Positions 27,746 through 36,486 of a DNA stretch of 64,000 nt are shown piece after piece. The stretch spans positions 1-64,000 of the forward strand of contig CAZZEH010000007.1 in assembly GCA_964653095.1 (NCBI GenBank), read 5' to 3'. The notes below the pieces were generated by a model, which searched no databases, was not told the origin of the DNA, and saw nothing but the letters and a program-made list of their open reading frames with translations. Each line of letters starts with the position of its first letter. Positions within the stretch are counted from its first letter, which is position 1. The position numbers and the translations under genes are program-made. Origin of the DNA: JAMLHH01 sp964653095. GTDB taxonomy: Bacteria > Bacteroidota > Bacteroidia > Chitinophagales > JADIYW01.

Positions 27746-27934
27746 TCTCACTAAGTAATATTTACTGTATGAGGTTGTTTTATGTCATTTTGAATTTGTT
27801 TTTGTGTCTTGTAACAGACTGATGTTCAGTTGGGATAATTCTTTATTCTTATGCGATTAAGGTGTATTACTCCAAAAAACGAAACCGCTGAATCGAATTT
27901 TACAAAACTCTTTTTACCCCGTAAGAATATCAAT

Positions 27935-28510
27935 TTACAATTGAGCCATTACTCCACAAAGTGCAGAAAAGACTTCCTCAATAGTGCCTTCACTTTGCAC
28001 TTCTGTAAACTTACCACGGGCTTTGTAGTATTCTGCTACAGCAGTAGTTTCATTCAAATAAACTTTAAATCTGTTTTTTATTATTTCAGGATTATTATCA
28101 TCTGACCTTCCGGAAGTCAGTCCTCTGTTAAGGATTCTCGCTACAATCTCTTCTTCTGAAACATTTAAAGCAATCAACTGCGTAATCTCGGTGTTTTTAA
28201 AATCTAACAGTTTATCCAATGCTTCTGCCTGTGCAACTGTTCTCGGGAAACCGTCAAAAATAAACCCTTTCACAGTATCTGCATTTTGATCCAACTGGCT
28301 GCTTATCATACCGATTACTACTTCATCCGGAACCAACTCACCTTTGTCGATATATTTTTTGGCTTCAACTCCTAAAGGTGTTTCATTTTTAAGTTCACTA
28401 CGCAGTAAATCTCCGGTCGAGATATGCAGTAACTGATATCTCTCCACAAGATTTTCGGCCTGAGTCCCTTTTCCGCTTCCCGGAGGACCAAATAGAATAA
28501 TATTTAACAT
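27935..28510 (-). CDS. adk: Adenylate kinase (short-LID form)
   Basis: A 191-residue enzyme that interconverts AMP, ADP and ATP. The P-loop ILFGPPGSGKGTQ, the AMP-binding STGDLLRSEL, FIFDGFPRTVAQAEAL and NRFKVYLNET are present. The LID is short and without zinc-binding cysteines, as in other Bacteroidota enzymes. It is the last gene of the five-gene minus-strand operon, 43 bp after hpt. The 250-bp gap to hppA holds the hppA promoter. Confidence 0.96.
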   Translation of the reverse strand: MLNIILFGPPGSGKGTQAENLVERYQLLHISTGDLLRSELKNETPLGVEAKKYIDKGELVPDEVVIGMISSQLDQNADTVKGFIFDGFPRTVAQAEALDKLLDFKNTEITQLIALNVSEEEIVARILNRGLTSGRSDDNNPEIIKNRFKVYLNETTAVAEYYKARGKFTEVQSEGTIEEVFSALCGVMAQL

Positions 28511-28553
28511 AAAGACTTAATGTATTTGAGCAAAAATAACAATATATGTTTTT

Positions 28554-29096
28554 CTATGGGTTAACTATTTGATAAATATTAGTCAAGTTACGCCCTCTGA
28601 AATTATAATCCAAGCCATAACCTATCACAAACTCCGGTCCGATGCTAAAGCCGTAATAATTTAAATCTACATCTCTTATCAGGTTTTGCGGCTTAAAAAG
28701 GAGTGAAACTATGGCAACCGAGCCGGCATTCAGGTTTTGAACGTAATCTCTAAAATAATCCATGGTACAACCTGAGTCCACAATATCTTCTAAAATTATT
28801 ACATCACGCCCTTTTATCATTTCGTCCGTAATTCCAATGCAGTTAATTACTTCTCCTGAGCTTTCTTTTCCTACATACGAGAGAAGCTTGACAAATTCAA
28901 TTTGACATAAATCGGTATAAGAATGAAAAAACTCACTTGCAAACATAAAAGCACCGTTCAATACTACAATAAATAAAGGGTCTTTATCTTCATAGTCTTT
29001 TTGTACCTTTTTGGCTAATTCTTTAATTCTTTTTTCAATTTGCTCCCGTGTAAGAAACAGTTTAAAATTCTTACCGTCAATCTGAATATTGTCCAT
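28554..29096 (-). CDS. hpt: Hypoxanthine phosphoribosyltransferase
   Basis: A 180-residue purine-salvage enzyme converting hypoxanthine or guanine plus PRPP to IMP or GMP. The substrate-contact VVLNGAFMFASEFF, the flexible-loop LLSYVGKESSG and the PRPP-binding VIILEDIVDSGCTMDYF are all clear. KPQNLIRDVDLNYYGFSIGPEFVIGYGLDYNFRGRNL completes the family C-terminus. It follows the glucosaminidase gene by 7 bp. Pairing with adk in one operon fits nucleotide salvage. Confidence 0.95.
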   Translation of the reverse strand: MDNIQIDGKNFKLFLTREQIEKRIKELAKKVQKDYEDKDPLFIVVLNGAFMFASEFFHSYTDLCQIEFVKLLSYVGKESSGEVINCIGITDEMIKGRDVIILEDIVDSGCTMDYFRDYVQNLNAGSVAIVSLLFKPQNLIRDVDLNYYGFSIGPEFVIGYGLDYNFRGRNLTNIYQIVNP

Positions 29097-29103
29097 TTTT
29101 CTT

Positions 29104-30510
29104 TTATTGTAAAATAATTAATTGTTGATTCAGTTGTATGCTGTTGTCTTCCAAATTATTCCAGGATTTCAATTGCTCTACAGTTATTTTGTATTTTTTG
29201 GAGATATTATAGAGTGTATCGCCTTCCGTCACTATATGATAAAACAATTTAGCATCTGCCGGAAGCTGTCTGTTGTCCTGACTTTCATCTGTATAATTCA
29301 AACGAATAGTAAAAGGATGATAATCTGTAATTTCTATTTCGGCAGCTTCTGTTGGTTTGATGCGGGCTTCGGTCTTCTCCCCTTCTGTTCCTTCATCTGC
29401 TTTTACCTGATTTGTATCGGGAACCTCTTTAATCTCCTTGATGTCAGGTTTGTCTTCTTCTTTTAGTTCCTTTTCAGAAATAATCCTCAGTTTAGGCTTC
29501 TTCTTAGCTTTCTTCCTAAGATACAAAGTGGTTCCTTCCTGGGGTTCCTCACCTTTGCTGAGTAAATTCCTCTTATAAAGCTTTTTTAATTTGACCCCGT
29601 AGTTTTGTGAGATACCCCATAAATTCTCGTGTTTCAAAACGAGATGAGTTTTCTTTTTTGCTTTATTCTTTTTAGGCGCGAGATACACTAAATCTCCTGC
29701 ACTAAGCTCCTGATTGAAGCTCAAATCATTATAGGCTTTTAGTTTAAACAGAGGTGTACTAAATCTTTTACTGATAATCTCCAATGTCTCATTCTTTTGA
29801 AGTCGGACAACCTTTACGTTGTTATTATAAAAAACCGTACTTAAATGAAATTTTGCTTCGGTCGAAATGGTCGGAGATCCGTTCGGTTCTATCTTAGTTC
29901 CGTTTTTAGGCAGGTCTGCAATCTTGCCCTTCTCTCTTTCTGCTTCTCTGTGTCGGTATGCTTCTATTTCACTGTCCGTCAAATCCATATCATAGGCAAA
30001 TAGCTGATATCTTTCAATTACATCTATCAGCATATAAGCATATTGGGGATTTGTTGCGTATCCTGCCGCCTTCAGACCATGCGCCCAGCCTTTGTAGTCA
30101 TTCGTTTTCAGCTTAAATAAATTTGCATATCTCGATCTGGTGCTTAAAAATTGAGAATGGTCAAGAAACGATTGATTGGGATCGTCATACACTCTGAAGC
30201 ATTCATCTACGGCATCGTCTGTGTGTTTCATACTTCTGCCTGTCCATCCCAAATGACATTTGATACCAAAATGATTGTTTCCCTGAACTGCCAGGCGGCT
30301 TTTCCCGGCTCCGCTTTCAAGTAATCCCTGAGCCAATTTAATGCTGGCAGGAATACCGTGCTTCTTCATTTCTGATATCGCTACTCTCTTATATTTTTGA
30401 ATATACTCTTCTGCTGCATCATTCGCTTTCGCTTTGTGGCTAACAGTGGATACGCTCAATAAAAAAATCAATAGTGATTTGATCCAAAAACTTCTATTTC
30501 CCGAATGCAT
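29104..30510 (-). CDS. Exported glucosaminidase (GH73) with three LysM repeats
   Basis: A 468-residue peptidoglycan hydrolase. After a signal peptide (WIKSLLIFLLSVSTVSHKAKA) comes a GH73/FlgJ-like domain (about 30-160) with the catalytic Glu in KLAQGLLESGAGKSRLAVQGNNHFGIKC. Three LysM modules follow: about 235-280 (LEIISKRFSTPLFKLKAYN), 290-335 (LWGISQNYGVKLKKLYKRN) and 425-468 (LYNISKKYKITVEQLKSWN). A Lys/Glu-rich linker joins the second and third. It likely cuts glycan strands in the periplasm. Gap to the O-methyltransferase gene upstream is 3 bp. Confidence 0.93.
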   Translation of the reverse strand: MHSGNRSFWIKSLLIFLLSVSTVSHKAKANDAAEEYIQKYKRVAISEMKKHGIPASIKLAQGLLESGAGKSRLAVQGNNHFGIKCHLGWTGRSMKHTDDAVDECFRVYDDPNQSFLDHSQFLSTRSRYANLFKLKTNDYKGWAHGLKAAGYATNPQYAYMLIDVIERYQLFAYDMDLTDSEIEAYRHREAEREKGKIADLPKNGTKIEPNGSPTISTEAKFHLSTVFYNNNVKVVRLQKNETLEIISKRFSTPLFKLKAYNDLSFNQELSAGDLVYLAPKKNKAKKKTHLVLKHENLWGISQNYGVKLKKLYKRNLLSKGEEPQEGTTLYLRKKAKKKPKLRIISEKELKEEDKPDIKEIKEVPDTNQVKADEGTEGEKTEARIKPTEAAEIEITDYHPFTIRLNYTDESQDNRQLPADAKLFYHIVTEGDTLYNISKKYKITVEQLKSWNNLEDNSIQLNQQLIILQ

Positions 30511-30513
30511 TTT

Positions 30514-31152
30514 TTATTTTTTATAAATGAGAGAAATTCCGTCCCGTACGGATAATAAGACATTTTCTACCCGGTCGTCAGAATTTATTTTCCTGTTGAA
30601 AGCTCTCAGTGCCTCTGTTTTTTTATTGATGTTATCAGAAACTACTTGACCTTTCCAAAGTACATTATCTACCAAAATAACTCCTCCCGAACGTACTTTG
30701 CCGATAATCAAATCAAAATACAGGCTGTAATTTAATTTATCCGCATCAATAAACACTAAGTCAAATACAAGCTCCTGCTGAGGAATGAGCTCTGATGCCT
30801 TTCCAATCATCGGGATAATTTTATCAGACAATCCTGCTGCCTGAATTGCTTCACTGACCATATCTGCTCTCTCTTCATTGATATCTATCGTAATCAGCTT
30901 ACCATTTTCAGTAAGCCCTTCTGCAAGGCAAAGTGCCGAATATCCCGTAAAAGTTCCTATCTCCAGAATATAATCGGATCGTACCATTTTGCTTATCAAA
31001 GCCAAGAGCCTCCCCTGCACTTTACCGGAAATCATTCCGGGCATCAGCACATCCGTATAAGTTTTCCGCTCTAAAAGATTTAAAATATTAGAGGCTTCAG
31101 AAGTATGATCGTATATGTAATCTTCAAGCTCTTCTGATATCAGTCCCGACAT
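30514..31152 (-). CDS. O-methyltransferase (catechol/caffeoyl-CoA OMT-like)
   Basis: A 212-residue SAM-dependent enzyme. SAM-binding ILEIGTFTGYSALCLAEGL, then LITIDINEERADM, and the metal-ligand Asp in VFIDADKLNYSLYF and VLVDNVLWKG, identify the cation-dependent OMT family. Substrate unknown. It sits 2 bp after the biotin-carrier-like gene and 3 bp before the glucosaminidase gene, so it is in the middle of the operon. The family is widespread in Bacteroidota, with no known link to the neighbouring pathways. Confidence 0.9.
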   Translation of the reverse strand: MSGLISEELEDYIYDHTSEASNILNLLERKTYTDVLMPGMISGKVQGRLLALISKMVRSDYILEIGTFTGYSALCLAEGLTENGKLITIDINEERADMVSEAIQAAGLSDKIIPMIGKASELIPQQELVFDLVFIDADKLNYSLYFDLIIGKVRSGGVILVDNVLWKGQVVSDNINKKTEALRAFNRKINSDDRVENVLLSVRDGISLIYKK

Positions 31153-31154
31153 AA

Positions 31155-31658
31155 CTATTCTATTTCAATAATCACCTGGTTTTTGTCCACCGCATCATTT
31201 TGGCTGACCAACACACTTTTCACCACTCCATCTCCTGCACTTTTTATTATATTTTCCATTTTCATGGCTTCAAGAATCACGAGAGAATCACCTTTTTTTA
31301 CTTCATCGCCGGGAGAGACCAACAGTTTAAGTACCAATCCGGGCATAGGTGCCGTGACATTACCCATCTTTTCAGAATTGGCCACAGACATTCCCATCTC
31401 CTGAAGCTGGATATCCAGTTCATCCTTCAGGTCAAGGACAAACACTTCTTCATTTACTTTAATTTTAAAATGCTTCTTCTTAAAATCAGAGTCTAAAACT
31501 TCTAAATTATACGATTTATTATCCTGTATGATGTGATACTTTTCAGAACTCACTTGCAGCATATCCAACTCAATCGGCTCATTATTCAGCAGTATTTCTC
31601 CATTATTAAAAACGACCTCAACACTATTTTCTTTTATATCTTTAACTTTATATTTCAT
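31155..31658 (-). CDS. Biotin carboxyl carrier-like protein
   Basis: A 167-residue protein whose C-terminal 75 residues form a biotinyl/lipoyl domain. The biotinylation motif EAMKMEN is present, preceded by VTAPMPGLVLKLLVSPGDEVKKGDSLVI. The N-terminal half (about 1-90) is a beta-rich region of the sort that precedes the biotin domain in acyl-CoA and pyruvate carboxylase subunits. No carboxylase or carboxyltransferase gene is nearby, so the partner is encoded elsewhere. It starts the minus-strand operon and is divergent from the M1 peptidase gene. Confidence 0.88.
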   Translation of the reverse strand: MKYKVKDIKENSVEVVFNNGEILLNNEPIELDMLQVSSEKYHIIQDNKSYNLEVLDSDFKKKHFKIKVNEEVFVLDLKDELDIQLQEMGMSVANSEKMGNVTAPMPGLVLKLLVSPGDEVKKGDSLVILEAMKMENIIKSAGDGVVKSVLVSQNDAVDKNQVIIEIE

Positions 31659-31681
31659 ACCTAATCTCGTGCATTATTATC

Positions 31682-31716
31682 CAGAGAACAAGATAAAAAA
31701 TATTCCATGTTCTCTG
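31682..31716. promoter_or_regulatory. Perfect 9-bp inverted repeat between divergent genes, possible operator
   Basis: CAGAGAACA at 31682-31690 is mirrored by TGTTCTCTG at 31708-31716 with 17 nt between. The right arm covers the upstream ATG at 31707. It could be an operator shared by the BCCP-like operon and the peptidase gene. No T-run suggests a terminator. Confidence 0.4.
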
Positions 31717-31748
31717 TAATCAATTGCTTATTCAAACATGATTATAAC

Positions 31749-34313
31749 GTGAACTTGATAAAAATATTAAAGCGGGTTATTATTTTCTTGATTCTGACCC
31801 AAAGCCTCAGCAGTCATGCTCAAATTTTAAAAAAGAAGAGAATCCAAAAGTCAATCCGTTCTAACTTGATAGACGAAGAGGTTTTCATGGATACTATGGA
31901 TGTTTATCCTTTAAATCCGATTACAGATTATAAGGGATTTACACCAAAAATCTTCGATCTTATTCATACGAAACTGATTCTTACACCTTCTTTCAAAGAC
32001 AGAACGATACAGGGAGAGGCTTTTTTAAGGCTCCATGCCCACTTTCACAGTCAGTCTTCTATTATCATAGATGCCAAAGGAATGGCGTTTGATACTGTTT
32101 CATATAGTCTGGATCATTTTACTGGTCCTCTGAAATATCAATATGACGGACAGAAGCTTACAGTCAACTTTCCGCAGACGGTCAGCATCCACGACACTTT
32201 TGAGTTAAAAATACAGTACACGGCTTATCCTTACAATCTTAATGAGGAACAAAGAAAATTTGGTCAGGGAAGTTATTTTATCAATAGTCAACACACCAAT
32301 CCATACAGACATACCATTTTTTGGACACAGGGCGAACCGGAATCTGCTTCGTGCTGGTTTCCTACTTTAGATGCTCCCAATCAGAAATGTACTCAGGAAA
32401 TTACAGTAACAGTCCCGGACAGTATGCGGACTATATCTAACGGTACATTAGAGAAATCTGTACTTCATCAGAACCGCACCCGTTCGGATTATTGGGTTCA
32501 GGATTTACCTCACAGTCCCTATCTGTTTGCATTGGTCGTCGGTCCTTATCAAAAATATGAGCGTCTTTGGAGAGATAAATCAGTCAATTATTATACACTC
32601 CATTCGGATAGTTCAAACATTCTGACAGCTTTTGAGAACACACCTAAGATGCTGGAATTTTTCACTTCAGCCTTTGGGGTGGACTTCCCTTGGGATAATT
32701 ATGAACAAGTACCGGTATATGACTTCATCTCAGGTGCAATGGAAAATACAACAGCTTCCGTTTTTCATGAAGGATTAATGGTTTCTCCGTCGGATTTAAA
32801 CGACCGAATATGGAAACAGGATTTAATAGTGGCACATGAACTTGCGCATCACTGGTTTGGAAATTTAGTAACTCCTGTCAGTTGGTCACATCTTACTTTA
32901 AGCGAATCGTTTGCCAGCTTTAGTGAAGTCTTATGGCTTGAACACTGGAAAGGGAAGCGCGATGCGGATGTGCATTGGAGAAACAGGTATGGCCAATATC
33001 TGAACGAATATAAATTTCATAAATCAGAACCCATAGTTCAGCCATATTATTCCCACCCAATTGAAATTTTTGACAGACACAGATACGATAAAGGCAGTGC
33101 CGTTTTACACCTCTTGAGACAATATATAGGCGATAAGGCATTTTTTGCCGGTCTGAAAGAATATCTTTCCGCAAATGCATATGGTCACGCAGAAATCAGT
33201 CATCTAAGACTGGCTTTTGAAAAAGTCACCGGAGAGGATTTGCATTGGTTTTTCAATCAGTGGTTTTATAATCCCGGCCATCCTATTGTGGAAATTACTC
33301 ATGGTTATAACGAATCTGGTAAAGAAGTATTTATCCGATTTGAGCAAACACAAATGAAAAATGAAAATGTCCGGGTACCGCTCCACAAAATAATAGTAAA
33401 CACGGATATCATATTTTCAGATACTATACTTCAAAAACAGTTTATTCTGTCTAATAAGATTGAAGAGTTTAAACTTCCGGCTAATAAAAAGCCATTGGCA
33501 ATCCATATAGATCCCGGAAAAAAGCAATTATGGGAGGCGCACTATGATTATTCGGAAGAAGAATTAGCTGCCATCCATAAATTCTCCAATCATATTTTAG
33601 ATGAGAAATTTGTGTTGGACGAGCTTAAATCAAAAAGCAAGTTTGATATTATTGCTGAAACATTTTTCGCAGACCTGCATCGCCTCCATTGGTTTACAAA
33701 AGAAAATATCTTCAGTATTGCCAATCATTTCAGCAGTACGGAGCAAAAAGGCCTTATTGAACAGGCACTCAAGGTATTGGATTCAGAGTTGCCTTTTGAA
33801 AGAAACATCTCTCTTAAAGCTTTACAGAAAGTTTCTTATTTTGATATCGTTAATCTGTCCAAATCTGTTCTGCTTCGGGACAGTTCCAATTTGGTTCGAA
33901 GTACCTGCCTAGAAATCCTGTCAGACTCTTCATACTCAGATATCTATTCGTTAGCTCAAAATTATACTGACATTCGAAATCCCGGGATTGAAAGTATATT
34001 AACGGAGATTTTTTCAAAAAAATCCAATCCTGATGATTTATGGTATTTTGAACGTTCTATACTCTCTATTCTTCACTTTTATTCAGGAAATATACTTAAG
34101 AATTTCCAGGTTTATCTCACTGGAGCAGATGATGAAACATTCCTGAAGGGACTGGATATTATAGAAAACGTTATCAAAAACGAATATCCCAATAATCGGG
34201 TTCACCAGTCCAAACAAGTGCTAAAAAATCTGACCAGTCTCAAAATTGGTGAAGGCTGCATGAATGAAATTAAAAAGCAAAGACTATTGGAAATGTCCGA
34301 AAAGCTTTTGTGA
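31749..34313 (+). CDS. M1 family metallopeptidase (aminopeptidase N-like), exported
   Basis: A protein of 854 residues from GTG 31749 (868 from ATG 31707). I prefer the GTG because it opens directly into a standard signal peptide (MNLIKILKRVIIFLILTQSLSSHA) and leaves the inverted repeat at 31682-31716 untranslated. The zinc site HELAHHWFGN with the downstream Glu in SESFASF, and the exopeptidase motif GAMENT, are intact. The N-terminal beta-domain and C-terminal helical domain complete the M1 layout. It likely removes N-terminal residues from peptides in the periplasm or at the surface. It lacks a T9SS sorting domain at the C-terminus. Confidence 0.92.
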   Translation: MNLIKILKRVIIFLILTQSLSSHAQILKKKRIQKSIRSNLIDEEVFMDTMDVYPLNPITDYKGFTPKIFDLIHTKLILTPSFKDRTIQGEAFLRLHAHFHSQSSIIIDAKGMAFDTVSYSLDHFTGPLKYQYDGQKLTVNFPQTVSIHDTFELKIQYTAYPYNLNEEQRKFGQGSYFINSQHTNPYRHTIFWTQGEPESASCWFPTLDAPNQKCTQEITVTVPDSMRTISNGTLEKSVLHQNRTRSDYWVQDLPHSPYLFALVVGPYQKYERLWRDKSVNYYTLHSDSSNILTAFENTPKMLEFFTSAFGVDFPWDNYEQVPVYDFISGAMENTTASVFHEGLMVSPSDLNDRIWKQDLIVAHELAHHWFGNLVTPVSWSHLTLSESFASFSEVLWLEHWKGKRDADVHWRNRYGQYLNEYKFHKSEPIVQPYYSHPIEIFDRHRYDKGSAVLHLLRQYIGDKAFFAGLKEYLSANAYGHAEISHLRLAFEKVTGEDLHWFFNQWFYNPGHPIVEITHGYNESGKEVFIRFEQTQMKNENVRVPLHKIIVNTDIIFSDTILQKQFILSNKIEEFKLPANKKPLAIHIDPGKKQLWEAHYDYSEEELAAIHKFSNHILDEKFVLDELKSKSKFDIIAETFFADLHRLHWFTKENIFSIANHFSSTEQKGLIEQALKVLDSELPFERNISLKALQKVSYFDIVNLSKSVLLRDSSNLVRSTCLEILSDSSYSDIYSLAQNYTDIRNPGIESILTEIFSKKSNPDDLWYFERSILSILHFYSGNILKNFQVYLTGADDETFLKGLDIIENVIKNEYPNNRVHQSKQVLKNLTSLKIGEGCMNEIKKQRLLEMSEKLL

Positions 34314-34333
34314 TTCAGCTAAACTCCAGATGA

Positions 34334-35260
34334 CTACAAATTAAAAGACTGATCTTCTATTTGTATTTGCCTTTGAGGCATGGTGTACGGAATAAGGCCT
34401 GCTTTTAAAATCAATTTTGCACTTTGTCTGTTATGTACAAACTTGACAAATCCCACCCCCTTCCTGCTTGGAAGTCTGCAATACATAATCGTATAAGGTA
34501 AAATCATCGGCCATTCTCTGGTAAAAATAGTGGATTGAGATGGGAAAATTTCTTCTTTGCCATGCTTGATTCCTACCCACCTGAAACCTGATGCAATATC
34601 TTTCGATTCAGGATTATTTTGGTTACTGACCAAGGAAAAAGGCAAAACGCCAATATGAGAGGGGTGTTCTTTAAGGTATTTCTGTAACTCGTTTAAATTT
34701 TTCACCACATTAATGTTACGAATGCCTTCCAGAACACCGTTGGTTCTTAAGAAATGCTGGTATATTCCAATATAATCTGATGTGGTCACAAAGAGTTCTT
34801 CTTTTTCTCTTATCCATTGATTCAGCTGCAACTTGTCTATCAGCGTATCCGTACTTGCAGCATCTCTAACCAAAGCTACTGCATCATAAGCAAATGTATG
34901 CTGAATAGGGTCAGATTCGTAAATTTGTTTCAATCTATTTATTTCATTTACAGAACTCTCTCGGAGCAAAACTACCAACCTTACGCTGTCGCGGTACAAT
35001 GCATCCATTACTTCAGCTTCTTCCTTATAAACCACATTGAGAGATGCCTGGGGAAAATGTGACTTAAACACTGTACCCAATTGATCTAATAACGTACTCG
35101 TATTTTTATCTGCAAAAAGCATAATCTCGCCTGCATTGGTTTTATCCAAGTCATAGGTTTCGTATCGGCTTTGCTCTTTAATAAACACCTCTTTCCCTTT
35201 TTTATTCTTACAGGATAGAAAAGAAATTGCCATCAATAAAATTAAAAGCGTTGTTCTCAT
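34334..35260 (-). CDS. PstS-like substrate-binding lipoprotein
   Basis: A 308-residue lipoprotein with lipobox LSCK (Cys17) after MRTTLLILLMAISF. The mature protein resembles phosphate-binding PstS-type domains: GEIMLFADKNTSTLLDQL, LVVLLRESSVNEIN, AYDAVALVRDAASTDT, IGVLPFSLVSNQ. No permease or ATPase gene is adjacent. In Bacteroidota, lone proteins of this kind also occur as envelope factors, so transport is uncertain. It overlaps the 78-residue membrane protein gene by 4 bp and is therefore translationally coupled to it. It lies just past the terminator of the gld operon but on a separate transcript. Confidence 0.78.
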   Translation of the reverse strand: MRTTLLILLMAISFLSCKNKKGKEVFIKEQSRYETYDLDKTNAGEIMLFADKNTSTLLDQLGTVFKSHFPQASLNVVYKEEAEVMDALYRDSVRLVVLLRESSVNEINRLKQIYESDPIQHTFAYDAVALVRDAASTDTLIDKLQLNQWIREKEELFVTTSDYIGIYQHFLRTNGVLEGIRNINVVKNLNELQKYLKEHPSHIGVLPFSLVSNQNNPESKDIASGFRWVGIKHGKEEIFPSQSTIFTREWPMILPYTIMYCRLPSRKGVGFVKFVHNRQSAKLILKAGLIPYTMPQRQIQIEDQSFNL

Positions 35261-35493
35261 CGGCTTATGTTTTTATACTCTGAATAAATCCTATAAATAC
35301 GGTACACTCCATATAAAAAAGCACCCCCGCAAAATAAATATTTATATAGAGGGAAGGTGTTTAAAAAATGAGGAGAAAAGTAAAATAAGACAGAAAAACC
35401 AATGTATATAAATGCTCTGAAAAAATCTAATATAGGTTTAGGCTGAACAATAAATTTCAAGAAACTTATATTTTCTTTTTCTAACCTTTGCAT
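35257..35493 (-). CDS. Small membrane protein with two helices, unknown function
   Basis: A 78-residue protein with two hydrophobic helices, at about 22-42 (FFRAFIYIGFSVLFYFSPHFL) and 48-66, followed by a basic tail (IYRIYSEYKNISR). It is coupled by a 4-bp stop-start overlap to the PstS-like lipoprotein. A one-mismatch -7 element (TACTTTAA on the minus strand, near 35522-35515) may drive the pair. Family not recognised. The gene seems real because of the tight coupling and membrane-protein composition. Confidence 0.65.
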   Translation of the reverse strand: MQRLEKENISFLKFIVQPKPILDFFRAFIYIGFSVLFYFSPHFLNTFPLYKYLFCGGAFLYGVYRIYRIYSEYKNISR

Positions 35494-35540
35494 AATCTTA
35501 TTTAAAGAAATATATTAAAGTAAGCTTAATAAAGTTACAT

Positions 35541-35566
35541 AAAAAAAGCGGCTTTAAAGCCGCTTT
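35541..35566 (-). terminator. Terminator of the gldKLMN operon
   Basis: A hairpin AAAGCGGCTT/AAGCCGCTTT with a short central TTAAA lies right after gldN and is followed by seven Ts on the minus strand. It separates the T9SS genes from the PstS-like pair. Confidence 0.85.
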
Positions 35567-35572
35567 TCATTT

Positions 35573-36478
35573 TTAATATTCCCAGAGGTCATGTTCGAAA
35601 TTGAATATCTTTTCTTTTATTCTCTCCGATTCATAGAGTTGATCAATAGGATCTTCCCAAATATCTTTCACACGTTCGTCTCTTACGTTGTCTTCCTTGT
35701 ACACAACAGAGCTAAACAAACGCTGAGTAAAAATGTCATCCCATGTTAATCTGATACCGTCAGGAAAGGGATTAAAAGCTTCTGTTTTCACAAGCTTATC
35801 TCTCAAAGACGGCATAAATATCCAAAACAAAGCTTTCACTCCTCTAAACACACCCTCCTCACTGTAGTCATCCATAATAGGTGCTATTCCCTGAATACGA
35901 ACCTGCATAGTGGAGTTTTGCTTATTAAAGTACCAAATCTCTTTAATTCTGTACTGCTTGACATTATCATAGTTAAAATCCTGAGTCACGACTGTCGGCA
36001 CTAAAATATCCGGATTTTCAGCATCCGGCACATAGATCGTATCTGTAGTCGAACCTGTCATGGACAAAGCATCATCCGGGTCTATCGGATTTTGAAAATC
36101 ATCATCATTGGCACCAAAAACAAGCACCTCACCTGACTTCACCGCATCCAGCAAAACATTAATCAGCGGATTCTTAGGATAGGCAAACGGCTGATTCATC
36201 TTCTCTCTCGTGTCAATCACACGCCAAATTTCCTTTTTCCAAAACACATCGGCTTCTCTTATAAACTCATGTGCCAACTCCAATCTTTGCCCGGTAATTT
36301 CATTCAGCCACGGAGTTACCTGTAATTCAGTCTGATGTACTGCTGCTGTACTCTGATCGTCCGAAACGTCGGTTGCATCTACAACCTGCATTGTAGGTTC
36401 TTCCTGAGCCATTACTACCGTACCACCGCTGAGCGCGACTAAAGCAACGAATAATTTTAAAATTTTGTTTTTCATCAA
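35573..36478 (-). CDS. gldN: Type IX secretion/gliding protein GldN (PorN)
   Basis: A 301-residue periplasmic component of the type IX secretion system. After a signal peptide (KLFVALVALSGGTVVMA) the mature protein has the GldN block DVFWKKEIWRVIDTREKMNQPFAYP, followed by RIKEIWYFNKQNSTMQVRIQGIAPI and VLFWIFMPSLR-type segments. Family knowledge places GldN with GldK in a ring linking the outer membrane to the motor. It lies 8 bp after gldM and closes the operon, followed by an intrinsic terminator. Confidence 0.95.
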   Translation of the reverse strand: MMKNKILKLFVALVALSGGTVVMAQEEPTMQVVDATDVSDDQSTAAVHQTELQVTPWLNEITGQRLELAHEFIREADVFWKKEIWRVIDTREKMNQPFAYPKNPLINVLLDAVKSGEVLVFGANDDDFQNPIDPDDALSMTGSTTDTIYVPDAENPDILVPTVVTQDFNYDNVKQYRIKEIWYFNKQNSTMQVRIQGIAPIMDDYSEEGVFRGVKALFWIFMPSLRDKLVKTEAFNPFPDGIRLTWDDIFTQRLFSSVVYKEDNVRDERVKDIWEDPIDQLYESERIKEKIFNFEHDLWEY

Positions 36479-36486
36479 TTGTCTTT

